From Argyresthia goedartella (taxonomy: Eukaryota > Arthropoda > Insecta > Lepidoptera > Argyresthiidae), in assembly GCA_949825045.1 (NCBI GenBank), contig OX463815.1, forward strand, positions 15,679,231 through 15,743,230: a stretch of 64,000 nt of DNA. Direction: 5' to 3'. The translations under genes and the position numbers were made by a program. Shown here piece after piece: positions 1-11,195 of the stretch. Numbering within the stretch: the stretch's first letter is position 1; each line of letters opens with the position of its first letter. Under the pieces are notes generated by a model. It ran no database searches. It was not told the origin of the DNA and was given only the letters and a program-made list of their open reading frames with translations.

Positions 1-3
1 ATG

Positions 4-310
4 AACATTTTGAATTTGGGGGGCAATTGTGGCAGAAAATTGAAAAAAAAACTTTTTCAAACCGTAAAGTGTGACATTTCAAATAAAAGGGCTTGTGAAA
101 CATTTAATTAAAAAAGTATTCAAGAAAAAAGCCCCTAATCTCCGAAACTATTGATCCTAAAATTATGAAAAAATACTTAAATAGGTCTTTACTAATTTAT
201 TACAGGAAAAATAAGAACAATGTATGGTTTAAATAGGAAGAGCACAATTGCGGGATAAATCATAAAATTAAAAAAAGAGTTTTTAAAACTGTATCGAGTG
301 GACATGTTAA
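4..310. repeat. Dispersed short repeat, copies at 4-95 and 268-310; third copy at 3866-3955
   Basis: The segment at 4-95 (CATTTTGAATTTGG ... GTGACATTTCAAATAAAAGG) matches 3866-3955 (CATTTTGCATTTGG ... GTGACATGTCAAATAAAAGG), and the CTGTATCGAGTGGACATG piece near 290 is a partial third copy. No ends, TIRs or target duplications were found, so the family stays unnamed. It resembles a repeat I recall as common in Lepidoptera. Confidence 0.55.
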
Positions 311-640
311 CTTGTTAACTCGTGACCGGTTAACGCCCACGGGCATCTTAGGATGCCATTTACCTGGTACAGGTATTTAATTTTATTACCATGGCATGAG
401 GTTCAAAATCGCGATGCCTCAAACATTCCGTGGGTTTTAAAAGGTTAATCGATGAAAGGCTTGTTGCAAGGATCTTATAATTTTTTTCATAAACCTGAAA
501 TGCGTAGTTGACATTCAATGGGCAAAATGTACTACCCACTTATCTCCAAAACTACTACTGATCCTTAAATCTTGAAACAATTACTTAATATAGCTCTCAA
601 CTTAAATATTACAGGAAAATAATGAGCAATGTATGGCTTT
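137..640 (+). repeat. Direct repeat pair of about 100 bp (137-235 and 541-640)
   Basis: Both units run CTCCAAAACT/CTCCGAAACT, then GATCCT, a run ending in TACTTAAT, and TTACAGGAAAA with CAATGTATGG near the end. They lie about 400 bp apart in the same orientation. Position 312-460 between them contains a second dispersed repeat (TACCATGGCATGAGGTTC) that recurs at about 48080-48110. Confidence 0.5.
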
Positions 641-2690
641 AAAGAAATTGTGAAGGATTGAAAGAAATTTTGTATTTAAATACACAATTTCTTTCAATAC
701 CAGATACAAACTTATAAATGCAGCTGGTCACATACTTACTTTAAGTATGAAAGTAGCTATCTTAACACACAGGAAAACACACAGGAACAGTCCGACTTGC
801 ATTTGACCGTTTTCATTTTGATGTCGGTTAAAAGTAAAGCTTATATAGCGTAGCTTAGCTTACTTTGTTTCAGTTGGTACTTGGTACCTAATCGTACAGT
901 CTTACTAAGGATGCTTGATGATGATGTTGGATGTTTCACTTGCAATTTATTATCATAAATTCCTTCATAATATATCAGGTAGTTGCAAACCCACAAATTC
1001 ATCTGATTTTCATCTGATTACTGAGACCCATCAACTACTACATATTTGCTCTTGTCTGGATACCTACCGTCTATCTGTGTCGCGAGTCGCGACTGTTAGT
1101 TTACATATCGCTTCCGGGGATGAATGGAATACATCTCATCACATTTAGGCTTAACGTTAACATAGTAGCAAGAAAGAGTCTATAATGTTCTCTGTATTTT
1201 TCACAAAAGTGATTCATTACTTACTAGCAATTGGCACCCACGTATAAAAAGTGTGTCCTATCAAATACTTATTTTAAATCAAATAAACGAATAGATACCT
1301 ATTTAGATAAATGTTGGGTTATTAAAAGGCTATTTACTAAAATGTCAAACTCTAATCATCCCATAGAAAGTGCTATTGGCTGATTCGGTAAATACCAAAC
1401 ATGGATCTACATCCTGATAACCATCGGTCGTCTGCCCACCGCATTTCAAATATCGAATGTTGTGTTTCTGATGCCAAGTGTCAGTTATGTATGTTTGGAC
1501 GATGCTTCGAGCAACTCGACGAACACTTGTCCGTGCCAGAACCCGCAGTATGATACGAGAACTGCAGTTAGTTCTGTGACGAGTACCTGGAACCTTATCT
1601 GAGAGAGGAGGGCATGGCCAGGCTAGCACAGTGGATCATCAGGCTACTGGCTGGCTGGCAGCTTGACATTTGGATACATATCTGACAGGTAGCTAAAATC
1701 GAAAAATAAATTTTAACAAAGATAACTAAGTGATATTTCTATGTCTCGATCGCAATTCATGAAGCCATTTTTATTTCATTTGGAAGATAATTCATACAAT
1801 TATATTACATAATCCTGTTGGTAAAAATATCTACTTGAGACGGCTTATATCGGAAAGATGCAAAATCGGCCTTTTCAAGATTGATGAGAAGCCTGATAAT
1901 ATTGAATATTATTTATGTGGTGTACACTTTCTTCAAGGAAATTTATTCCATAATATAAATTTAAAACCGCATTAGATAATTGTCCAATACTAATGTCAAA
2001 TTTAGCTGTATTACCGCAACGCGTATTGTGAACTATCCTTATTCCCGTCATTTTGAACCCTCGTCACATGGTGAATACCTACTGAACTTACGAAAATATA
2101 GATTAATTGTAAAGATACCTTAAGTTTTAATCGATTGACTTAATATTTTTATACTAATACGACGATTTTATTATTCCAGGAAATTAATTTTCTTTACGAT
2201 AAAACACGTGTCATTGTAAGGTGAATACAAAGTAAATCGTAGGTTTTCCTCTTACAATATACTACACCTAACTCATTAACTGCAATAATTGTTAAAAATT
2301 TGTTAGAGCACCAACATATTTACTAAAATTAAAATTAGCAGCCTAAATTATAAGATGCGTTTTCTTTGCGAAAGGTTTCCCACGTCACTATCGGCCAAGT
2401 CATTCCTATAGTTATCGCTGGTCTCCGCGAAATAAAAATCCGTGAATCGCAAATTTGATAAAGAACTGGGGTGTGGTTACTGAATTGGCGCGCGCGTAAC
2501 AGATTTTCATACTTTGGTTATTATTTATGATATTAGTTTATCGTTTTTTTTAAATATAGTAACGTTTTCACTTGTTAGTCTGCGTAAAAGTTGAACAAAA
2601 TGCCAGGGCCTGGGGGCGCAGGGCGAGGGGAGGTGACAGGCTGACAAGACACACAAAATATGCTGTATAGCGTAATAATAAAACATATAT
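641..2690. other. AT-rich stretch with no recognised gene
   Basis: A small hairpin (GAAAGAAATTTTGTATTT / AAATACACAATTTCTTTC) sits at about 660-697. The only notable open frame is 94 codons on the minus strand (1345-1629) in a locally less AT-rich patch. It matches nothing I know and has no splice context I would trust. The rest shows nothing I can support. Confidence 0.5.
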
Positions 2691-2691
2691 T

Positions 2692-2923
2692 CGACGACCC
2701 GAATGGCCGAGTCGGCACTTCGGGTTCGAGTCCCGGTGGAGGCAAATATTTGTTTGATGGGAACGGATGTTTGTACCCTAGTCATGGTTGTTTGTTTGTC
2801 TAACTAAGTATAATATTTACCTATATAAGTATGTGTATCGTTGTCTAGTACCCAAGATATAGGGAATCCTAGTTTGGGGCTAGATCAATCTGTGTAAATA
2901 GTGTCCAAGGTATTATTATTACT
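2692..2923 (+). repeat. tRNA-derived SINE, family A
   Basis: The copy starts with a tRNA-like head (GACCCGAATGGCCGAGTCGG) and a B-box (GGTTCGAGTCCCGG). The body continues through TTTGTTTGATGGGAACGGATG and ends in GTGTCCAAGGTATTATTATT. The head is shortened between A and B boxes compared with the copy at 46306. Tail-only copies occur at 3430-3483 and 11682-11786, sharing GGGGCTAGATCAATGTGTGT and the (ATT)n end. It is a Pol III-type retroposon and encodes no protein. Confidence 0.75.
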
Positions 2924-3429
2924 AGTGGGTTTCCACAATTTTAATTAATGTGCTATTTGCATATTAATGAAATGAACATTATTAGTTTACATATATGTGT
3001 ATATTTATCATTTGAATTTCTTGTGGTCTCGTATTACCTCTGACGATTTCGATGAAAATTCGGTGGCTAAATTAATTTATTATTTATTTTATTTATCTCA
3101 TATGTCCGTATCCATCGTCTGTCATACAGATTTTGCAGCAAAATAGTTAAAGATACATTCTTCAAATTTTCGCAGTATAAAAATCTTGTTGACTCAAATA
3201 TCAAATAAAAATTATCAAAAAATACTCTTTATACTTCCATAAAGAAAAGGGGGGCGCGAAAAAAATTTTGAACTACCCCATATAGGGGGTAGCGTTGTTT
3301 AGTGCTCGTTGAGTTATTAAATACTGCATTTTTGTTTAAAAAAATAAGGAAGCCACCAAAGTCAGCGTTTCTTACAAAATTTGTACCGAATGATTTCCTT
3401 CGCCCATGATCTTAAATTTTGGTGATGAT

Positions 3430-3483
3430 GGGGCTAGATCAATGTGTGTAAATGGTGTCCAAGGTATTATTATTATTATTATT
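3430..3483 (+). repeat. SINE family A, 3' tail fragment
   Basis: It shares GGGCTAGATCAATGTGTGTAA and the (ATT)n terminus with the tails at 2870-2923 and 11735-11786. The 5' part is missing, as expected for 5' truncation during target-primed insertion. Confidence 0.65.
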
Positions 3484-3569
3484 AGGTAGATTTTACTAAT
3501 AAATACCAATATATTGATAAATCTATTTTTTCTCTTTGAATATCCTTAATTTTAAGGCTTACATTCTAT

Positions 3570-3790
3570 ATTTAGTACGGAACCCTAAATATGCGAAGCC
3601 CAACGCGTACTTGGCCGGTTTTATTATTTTTCCTACTATCTAGTAAAACTAAAATACTTATGTAAATACATCGTCTTTTACCTACTTATAAGGGTTCCGT
3701 ACCTTAAAAAGGAAAAACGGAACGATTATAGGATCACTCGTGTGTCTGTCCCAGGTGTACAAAAGTTATTACTTTAACTGACTGAATTCT
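3570..3790. repeat. Dispersed 'GGTTCCGTACC' repeat
   Basis: The segment contains TACGGAACCCTAAATATGCG, CGCGTACTTGGCCGGTTTT and then AGGGTTCCGTACCTTAAAAA. Related pieces recur at 42031-42085, 50676-50735, 51045-51125, 56808-56905 and 57465-57520 (e.g. GTCGGACTCACGCACGAAGG). I recall this as a very common lepidopteran interspersed repeat. No coding content. Confidence 0.55.
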
Positions 3791-4149
3791 AAAGCGATTT
3801 ATTGGAAATTCGGTAAACTTATGTATTTATGTGATCCAAGCACGGATGTGTTACGTAAGCAAACATTTTGCATTTGGAGGGCTATTTTGGTGGCAAATCA
3901 TTTTTTATTTTTTTTTTCAAGCTGTATCGTGTGACATGTCAAATAAAAGGACTTAACTCATTAACTACAAGAACTATGAAGATGTGGCACATAGGTATAG
4001 GAGAGGATAGACAAGGGGGAAGGGGAGTATCTACGACAGGGCCGTATCAAGGGTGGAGTACAAACAAGAAATTTAAAGTTAAAGAATAAGAAACGCCTGT
4101 ATTTGTGGTTTATCAACTAACGGTTTTGACTATCTTACGGTGACATATA

Positions 4150-5463
4150 TACATAGTCAGGTCATAAGTTCTGTCACACAATAAAAACTTTTGAATTTAG
4201 AACGCTGGCCACAAAAAAGTTTATTGAATTCGAATTTCGATTTTTTCATGAAAATAAAAATGTGTACTTTTTAGAATTTTCCTCATTTTTAAATATGGAG
4301 TGGACACTTAAAGAAGACCGTGTCGCAGTTATTGCGTTGCATCGTTGCGGTTACGCGCCAATTCAGATTTTCGACTTACTGAAAAATTTTAATATAACCA
4401 AAAGATTCGTTTATCGTACCATAAAACGATACAATGAAGACTCTAGTGTAGATGACAGGTCAAGAAGTGGTCGCCCTAGCTCTGTTAGGACTCCAGCAGT
4501 GATAAAAGCTGTGAAGGCGCGAAATCAAAGAAATCCCATACGGTAAGCAGAAACTGTTGGCCCTTCAGATGGGGTTAAGCAGGACCACGGTGAAAAGGGT
4601 GTTAAATGAAGACTTAGGGCTTAGGGCATATCGAAGAAAAACAGGACATCGTTTGGACGCTCGTTTAATGGACCTGAGTCTGAAGAGATGCCGCGCTTTG
4701 TTGAAGCGGTACGCGGGAAAAAAGCATTGGGAAATTCTTTTTTCGGATGAAAAAATTTTCACCCTGGAAGAGAGCCACAACAAACAAAATGATAAGGTGT
4801 ACGCACACAGCAGTGAAGAAGCGAGCAGCCGTATTCCGCGTGTCCAACGAGGTCATTTTCCATCCTCGCTCATGGTTTGGTTGGGAGTCTCTTATTGGGG
4901 CTTAACTGAGGTACATTTTTGTGAGAAAGGCGTAAAAAACGAATGCAGTTGTGTATCAAAATACAGTCCTCAAGAACCTTGTGGAACCTGTTTCTCATAC
5001 CATGTTTAATATCAGGCACTGGGTATTCCAACAAGATTCTGCGCCAGCTCATAGAGCGAAAAGCACACAAGACTGGCTGGCGGCGCGTGAAATTGACTTC
5101 ATCCGGCACGAAGACTGGCCCTCCTCCAGTCCAGATGTGAGTCCGTTAGATTACAAGATATGGCAACACTTGGAGGAAAAGGCCTGCTCAAAGCCTCATC
5201 CTGATTTGGAGTCACTCAAGGCATCCTTGATTAAGGCAGCCGCCGATATTGACATGGACCTCGTTCGTGCTGCGATAGACGACTGGCCCGCAGAATAAAG
5301 GGCTGTATTCAAAATCGCGGGGGTCATTTTGAATAAACTTTATTACCATAAGAATCTATGTTTTATTAAGTTCATTTTGCTATATAAATGTTTACATAAA
5401 TAATAAACATGTCTAAATTATTTCATATTGCACATGTGACAGAACTTATGACTTGACTATGTA
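4150..5463 (+). mobile_element. maT-type (DD37D) mariner, copy 1
   Basis: A 1,314 bp element bounded by inverted ends (TACATAGTCAGGTCATAAGT and its complement with one mismatch) and TA duplications at 4148-4149 and 5464-5465. The second copy at 54481-55793 (1,313 bp) has the same ends, which fixes the boundaries. The body holds a broken transposase on the same strand. Elements of this class move by cut-and-paste into TA sites. Confidence 0.88.
4295..5298 (+). pseudogene. maT-like transposase, frameshifted (copy 1)
   Basis: A mariner-family transposase in three frames. The N-terminal helix-turn-helix part starts MEWTLKEDRVAVIALHRCGY at about 4295. The catalytic D motifs are ILFSDEKIF (about 4735) and FQQDSAPAHR (about 5028), with the third D in SPLDYKIW near 5150. 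The second and third aspartates are separated by 37 residues, the DD37D pattern of the maT clade known from Bombyx and other insects. Compared with copy 2, one extra G near 4542 and one extra T near 4932 shift the frame, so no functional protein can be made. Full family length is about 345 residues. Confidence 0.88.
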
Positions 5464-5485
5464 TATATATATGTCACCGTAAGAT

Positions 5486-5550
5486 AGATCTGTGGTACAG
5501 ATCGATAATAATAAATCTCATGGTACAGATCTGTGGTACAGATCGATAAT
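5486..5550 (+). repeat. Short direct repeat, 24 bp twice
   Basis: GATCTGTGGTACAGATCG with following ATAATA occurs at about 5486-5509 and 5527-5550. The core CTGTGGTACAG is itself nearly palindromic. It lies directly outside the maT flank. No function is assigned. Confidence 0.6.
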
Positions 5551-5966
5551 AGTTCTTTAATTCATCTCATCACTATCACACTATGTTTTTTACGAATATT
5601 TCAGTAATTGTGTAATATTTTTAATGGGAATATCGGAATTTAGTTGAGATATCTTGAAATGATTTTCTCAGTTTGGTGCCATTAATTTTTTACATTGCCA
5701 ATTAAATGATTCAAGTTAATTTTAAGTTTTTAGTTTAGCTCCCAGTACAAGCTCTTCAATACAATCTCGCATTGGCTGATATACCGTAAGTCAGCATTTT
5801 ACATGTGTCACGATATTATTAGGTAGATTATACAGGGCGAGTATTTATGTATGTATAACCCCGGAGCTATAGATGTTTTTATTTTTTATTTAAAATCACC
5901 ACTTTAGCCAGGTTTCTGTCAAGCCATTTCTACAAATAAAGCCTGCCTGTTTTTTTTTCATTCAAG
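5551..5966. other. No gene seen; ends in a candidate splice acceptor
   Basis: An AT-rich stretch with no repeat family I recognise. Its last 20 bases, a pyrimidine tract followed by CATTCAAG at 5966, look like an intron 3' end in front of the transporter-like exon that follows. Confidence 0.4.
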
Positions 5967-6963
5967 GTCTTTGTATCAGATATGGACGTAAAATCGCTGT
6001 TTTGCTGTCCTTGTTGATAGAAGTAGCGACTGTAGTGATGTCAGCCCTAGCGACAGACTTTTGGATGAACCTTGTAAGCCGGTTTCTCATCGGGACTGCT
6101 ATAGGAGGCACCATGCTATGCTGCTACTTGTTCATCGTCGAACTCAGCGAAGAGTCATTCAGGCCTTACCTTACAGGCCTCAACGATTTATCCTATGTTC
6201 TGGGATACGTTGTGCTGCCAATGACAGCTTAGCTTCGTCCCTTCAGCTTCAGTGCCGAGGTTACTTGTAATAGTCCTGTTTTGGATCTTACCTGAGTCTC
6301 CGTTATATACGTATGTAGCTCTGGTGACAGCTAGAAAGAAGCAAGAAGCTACTTATCGATGTCCTGACACACATTTCCAAGATGTGAATCAAAGATCGTA
6401 ATCTCAATACATACTAAGATGAAATGGATGTACCTACCTGAAATGTAAATAATTTTGTCTACACTGTTATAATGGCGCTGGTCTGGTTTAGTATTGATCT
6501 AGTTTTCTTCGGGATTAACCAATACATAGGAGAACTGAAGGGTAACCTACAGGTACCTACAGGTACACCTGAACGTGGTGCTATCAGCTGTTGCTAGCGT
6601 GCCTGGGCTAGTACCGTGTGTTATCAGAGCTCTGTACTTCAAGCGGAGAACATATGTGTTGTCACAAGTTTCACAACAGCAGAAATTTCACTGATAGTAT
6701 TAATATTTATTCCCAGTGATTTACATTCGGTAAACATCCTCTTCGCCATTATATATAGCACATTTGGCGGCACTTACTGCTTTTATTCGAGTTTATTTTT
6801 ATTCCTCAGAGTTGTTCCCAATTGTTACAAGAAATTCTGCTATGGGTCTGGCATCAGTGTTTGCCAGATTGGGTGGGCGTCCATTTTAATATTTAGTGGC
6901 ACAGCGTTTTTGCTGCCATCCTGTGTAGTTTCCTACCAGAGAATAATGGAGTGGTTTTGTTAA
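5967..6963 (+). pseudogene. SLC22-like (organic cation/sugar MFS) transporter, decayed
   Basis: The pieces read as a major facilitator superfamily transporter, closest in style to the insect SLC22/organic cation transporter group. The first block reads CIRYGRKIAVLLSLLIEV, the loop 2-3 signature (RYGRK), and continues through membrane helices to GLNDLSYVLGYVVLPMTA, then a stop at 6230. A second frame gives FWILPESPLY (about 6280), the conserved segment after helix 6. A third gives LVWFSIDLVFFGINQYIG (about 6480), a helix 7-like segment, and a fourth KRRTYVLS (about 6645) followed by hydrophobic segments up to 6961. Pieces are in the right order but in different frames with stops, so this is a dead or badly degraded copy. 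A pyrimidine tract ending in AAG at 5966 suggests it began as a normal intron-containing gene. Substrate is unknown. Confidence 0.6.
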
Positions 6964-7610
6964 ATACAATAGAACCAACCGAAAATAACTCTCACAAAAA
7001 TAAGGCAAAAAAATAAAGCATTTCTAAAAATTCTTCTACAAGCTTTACATATCGTAATTTACCCTCTGCGTAGTTTCTCACTCAGAAATTTGACCGGCAA
7101 AATGGGACCGACAGGTAAATCTTAAAGCTATTAGAAGTTTGAAGCCAAACAGTTTACTGAGAGGTGGGCCAAACATGGACCATTAGCATTTATATTAACC
7201 CTTCGCAGAACAGCTTTGAGGGAAATCGTTCAATTTTTCAAGTGATTGAAGTGTCTTTTGAATGCAAATATTTTGACATGATGTTTGATTTTTCGCATTT
7301 TAAAAAAATACCGATATATTATCCATGTTAAATGTCTGTAGTATCATAAGTTAACTCACTGTTTACTGACGTTACCAACAAACAGTCCCAAAACTAGTAT
7401 CTCTATTTATTTCAAATATTCTCCCTTTGAGTTGTATAGAAGAAAATTTCCATCTGTGATATACTCCAAACTTATTTCGTTTTACATAACATACAGTAAT
7501 GTAGAACAAAATTTGCACCTATTTTCTTCGAAGGTGGAGGACAAAATATGCTATTTATCCAAATTTTTCGCGTAAGCTCTCCATTATTCTCCACAATCGA
7601 TGAGATATGA
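6964..7610. other. No gene or repeat family recognised
   Basis: AT-rich and without convincing open frames. It follows the transporter remnant and may contain further decayed 3' sequence, but I cannot support any. Confidence 0.4.
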
Positions 7611-7756
7611 AGACCTCTACACACTAAATCTGCCGCCACGGCGGCTTAACCCAGCAGTTTAGTGTCGGGGCATGGTTTATTTAGTAAACGATTATCGTGA
7701 AACAAGCCCGGTGGCCTTACCAACCGGGGACCGGCGTCTTTGGTGTGTAGAGGCCT
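7611..7756. mobile_element. Short MITE-like inverted repeat element
   Basis: The left end AGACCTCTACACAC and the right end GTGTGTAGAGGCCTT are inverted and about 145 bp apart. The interior contains the palindrome GCCGCCACGGCGGC at about 7631. No target duplication could be settled. Non-coding. Confidence 0.45.
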
Positions 7757-8400
7757 TAAGCCACCGTATATCTCATAGCCTTTATTCACATAACAATTCT
7801 ACCGTTCTTTGGAAAAGCAGCGATTTTCGCGGAGTCTTAATCTGAAACAGGTGTATAACAGGCTATTGAATATTCATAGTGAATGATTTAATTTTGTATG
7901 CCACATTTATTGAAGTCTAATATTGAGGAGTGGGTACGTACTCCCTTTGGTTACTTATTTGCGTTGAAACGCTGAGTGTTTCACACTGCTTGGTACACTC
8001 ACTAAGCACCCGACCGTGACGACCAATTTATATATTTTGGGAACTTGCTTCCACAAAAGTTACAATAGGCTTAAATTGTTGTATTGTAGTGAACTTATTT
8101 ATCGATTTAAAGAATGTGGTTTATGCGCTTGCTCTAGGACATATTTACAAGAAACTTCCACTATGTGAATATTTTTCCATAAGAATGAGCAGAAATTAAA
8201 AATTCTTTCAAACCTACTAGTCCGAGTAAAGCATAAAATTGAGTGTATTGGAATTTAATTTACCATAACTGTTAGGCAATTTTTTTAAATAATACAATAT
8301 ATCTTGTATGTCTAGTTTAGTTTTAATTTAGTCTGTGATTACTTCTTAACATTACTGCTATCGCGAAATTTGGAAAATGTTGTAAGATTCTTGCGTACTT
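7757..8400. other. No gene recognised
   Basis: AT-rich and without a readable frame longer than about 60 codons or a repeat that I could match elsewhere in the window. Confidence 0.4.
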
Positions 8401-9560
8401 ACAATATTGTTTGAAAATAAATTTTCTAGCTACAGTATGTCAATTTATTTGAAAAGTTCTCTTAAGGAGTCAGTGCGTTTCAAATTATAAATTGCTCGAA
8501 TAGCTCTTTTCTATAATATAAATATAATACAGTTTCAATATCCGCTGCTCTCTCCCACAACAAGATACCATAGGACATGACACTATGAAAGTAACTAAAG
8601 TAGACTAGCCTAGATGTAGCCACATCCGTGCTTTGGTATCATAATCCTAAAATCTAGAGCCGCAACACTTTACCTTTGAGCTAATTTATCTATGTGGGGC
8701 GGACCCAATTTGCTATGAATTTTTATTCCAAGAAACTTCGTATCATTTACTAATTCTAACATGTTACTGTCCAACACAAAACTGGTTTCAACTGACCTGA
8801 CATTTGGATGTGAGAGATTGATAAACTTGGTTTTACCAGCGTTTAACAATAAATTATTAACTGTGAACCAATTCAAGGTTAATATAATTAAAATCATCAA
8901 AATGTTATTTTTGTCTTTAAATTTTAAAGACCAGTGAAATATTATCAACAAACAATACTATGTGAGTCAATTTCTCCACCATAAAAGGCAGATCGTTAAT
9001 ATATACCACGAATAAGAAAGGGCCTACTGTAGAACCTTGTTGACTGCCTTTTGAATTACATTGATTGAATTGATTGATTTATTGATTTAATTTTATTGGC
9101 AGCGTATCATGATGAACAAAATCAAATGCCTTCGACAGATCGCAAAATCGCCGATAGCATGCTCTGCAGGCTTCCATGAAGATAAATTATGAGATATAAG
9201 GGTAATCCCTGCATCTGTTGTCGATTTACCCCTAGTGAAACCGAACTATTTGGCGTGGAATTGTTTTGTACGGTTGAAGTGTGAGAGCATTTGATTGAGT
9301 ATAATATTTTCAAATATTTTACTTCGTGATGGAATAACAGATATTAGTCTGAGATTTGAAGGATTACCCTTGTCTCCCGACTTTGAACAGAGGTATCAGT
9401 TAACTGTGTTTCATGAAGTCTGGGAAAGCTCCATCGTCAACACATTTATTGAATATATAAGGTAAGTGTTAGCCCCACACTAACTAGAGTTACTGAACCA
9501 ATGATATACCCCACAGGTGCTCAATATTTTTAAATTAAGTAATCTGAATGTTTTTACGAT
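8400..9560 (-). pseudogene. CR1/Jockey-type LINE reverse transcriptase remnant (L1)
   Basis: Reading the minus strand from about 9420 gives a FGFTRGKSTTDAGITLI-like block, the part of LINE RT preceding the first catalytic aspartate. Then comes GSQQGSTVGPFLFVVYINDL (about 9050), the finger/palm block, and LNWFTVNNLLLNAGKTKFI (about 8850) with NDTKFLGIKIHSKLG (about 8740), the thumb region. The YxDD motif has degraded to FVDN. Several stops and shifts break it. The 5' half (ORF1, endonuclease) is missing, as usual for dead, 5'-truncated LINE copies. The clade assignment within Jockey/CR1/R1 is not secure. Confidence 0.7.
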
Positions 9561-9562
9561 AC

Positions 9563-9612
9563 GTTTTTTTATTTATTTAATCATGTATATGACGTTTTGG
9601 GCATATACATGA
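9563..9612. repeat. Hairpin with 18 bp arms
   Basis: TTTAATCATGTATATG and CATATACATGATTAAA flank a 10-base loop. It is possibly the terminus of a small foldback element. Confidence 0.6.
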
Positions 9613-9624
9613 TTAAATGAGTAA

Positions 9625-9705
9625 AAAAAACGGTAACCGGAAACCCGGGACCACTCGCTTGGGAAGCTTGGCCACTAGACCACAACACCACAGAAAAAGG
9701 TCGTC
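9625..9705 (-). repeat. tRNA-like SINE head, minus strand
   Basis: On the minus strand GTGGTGTTGTGGTCTAGTGG resembles a tRNA A box and CCCGGGTTTCCGG a degraded B box. A real tRNA is unlikely because the arms do not fold and the B box is changed. Read as a SINE remnant. Confidence 0.4.
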
Positions 9706-9719
9706 GGTAAAATAAATCC

Positions 9720-10476
9720 TATATGTCCAGAGTATGATTGCAAAATTTTATTTTTTTATTTAACTACAGTTATTTTTATATTTATGTTACAAAGTAAATC
9801 TATTTATTGTTTGTTATATGCATATTGGTAATAATATATATTTTTTTCTACGACACCGCAATTCCTCCCTGAATATTGAAAGTGGTTAAAAGTAGGTTGA
9901 AATGGTTGCTGTAAATAAAACTCGGCTGGTGCATCGCCCTTTACTCTGCTTTAATTTGGCTTGTCACACTGCTGTTTGCGTTGATATAGTAAACTTTTGT
10001 AATTTGTATACTTGATAAAGTAAACTTTGATAAATAGTATATTTACTAAACTAGATTTAAATTAAAAACTTAGTTAAATATTTTCTCTAGAATAATGTCG
10101 GATTCCAACAAACACGAATGGTTTGTGTTTTACTTTGAATTAAATGTTTAGCTGTGAGAGAGACATTGTGTTGCTTGATTACATGTCCCCAAATGTATAC
10201 AAAACCACAACCTTTCAGGTAAAAGGGCTCGCTATACGAGTATTATGTGTCACTCTTATGGACTCCTTTCTACATTTCCCATGATTTATCTGACAACGTC
10301 AGTGACACATTTAAGAATATTAACTTGGAATTACAGGTTCAATTCAACCTGCTGTTTCTGCTGCCCCATTAAAGACAGACAATAACTGTGCTTTCAAACT
10401 GAAAGGCACATGCTTAAGGCGACGCAGTAGGCCAAAACAGTCTTAAGAAAAGAGTAGTAAATTACAGTACAGTACC
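9720..10476. other. No gene recognised
   Basis: AT-rich, with no family match and no open frame of note. Confidence 0.4.
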
Positions 10477-10585
10477 CGGCGTATAAGTTGAACCAAAATG
10501 GCGGCGTCTGTGCAGGGTAAAATGTATTTAAAACAGTCATTCTTACATGCGCAGACGCCACCATTTTGGTTCAACTTATACGCCG
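10477..10585. mobile_element. 109 bp near-perfect hairpin MITE
   Basis: The left arm CGGCGTATAAGTTGAACCAA continues AATGGCGGCGTCTG. The right arm is its complement apart from one or two changes (CAGACGCCACCATTTTGG onward, ending CGCCG). Arms are about 37 bp around a 35-40 bp AT-rich loop. No second copy is in the window. Confidence 0.7.
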
Positions 10586-11195
10586 CGCATTATAATCGTG
10601 ATGATCTAGAGATCGGTCAAGAGCCTCTTTACCTGACTACAACAAAGCCAAGAAGGGCATGTGTTTGACCGGTATGTATGTCTATATAACTTTTATTAAT
10701 TTATGTCAGGCTTATTCGCTGATTTTGGCACATGAAAGTGAACAACAGTGAAGTGATGTTCACCGAGATCAGTGACCAACCGAACACTTTCGTTGTTTTG
10801 ATATTCAGTATCGCTTTTATGTCACGTGATCTTTCGGCGATGAACGAAAACTTTGAGTGCTCATCGACATTAAATTGTTACCACTCTAGACATCCTTCAG
10901 TGACCATCAAATTAGCAGAGTGATGCTCACTGAGCGGCACGCCATTTTGAAATTTTACAGTTGCGCACCGAACTTACGGAATATCAAATGTGTGGTTTGA
11001 CAGTTGTTAGTTGGAAACTATATTTTAAACTATCGTTAGAAGCGTCACACTAGATTTAATATGCAACCCACTAAACTTTTCTTGGACATGGCCGTGTTCG
11101 GTATCAAATTAAAGGACTTAATTAGCACATTCCAAATATATATTAATCGCAGACGTTATCTTGCATCTTTTCAATGTGTCGAAGAGTGAATATTG
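10586..11195. other. No gene recognised
   Basis: Contains one open frame of 63 codons (10732-10923, plus) with no similarity that I know. Two CAGTGAAGTGATGTTCAC / CAGAGTGATGCTCACTG stretches at its ends look repetitive. Confidence 0.4.

Larger units (their letters stand above)
4117..5484. repeat. Palindromic flank around the first maT mariner, MITE-like
   Basis: The sequence at 4129-4149 (ACTATCTTACGGTGACATATA) is mirrored at 5466-5484 (TATATATGTCACCGTAAGATAG region). Removing the mariner and one TA leaves a near-perfect palindrome centred on (TA)n. The left arm continues outward as AACTAACGGTTTTGACTATC, which matches the right end of the MITE at 29274-29653. The mariner therefore landed between two oppositely oriented ends of that repeat. 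Confidence 0.6.

Noticed and set aside
1345..1629. 94-codon minus-strand ORF
   Set aside because: No known similarity, no splice signals, and the plus strand of the same patch is equally readable.
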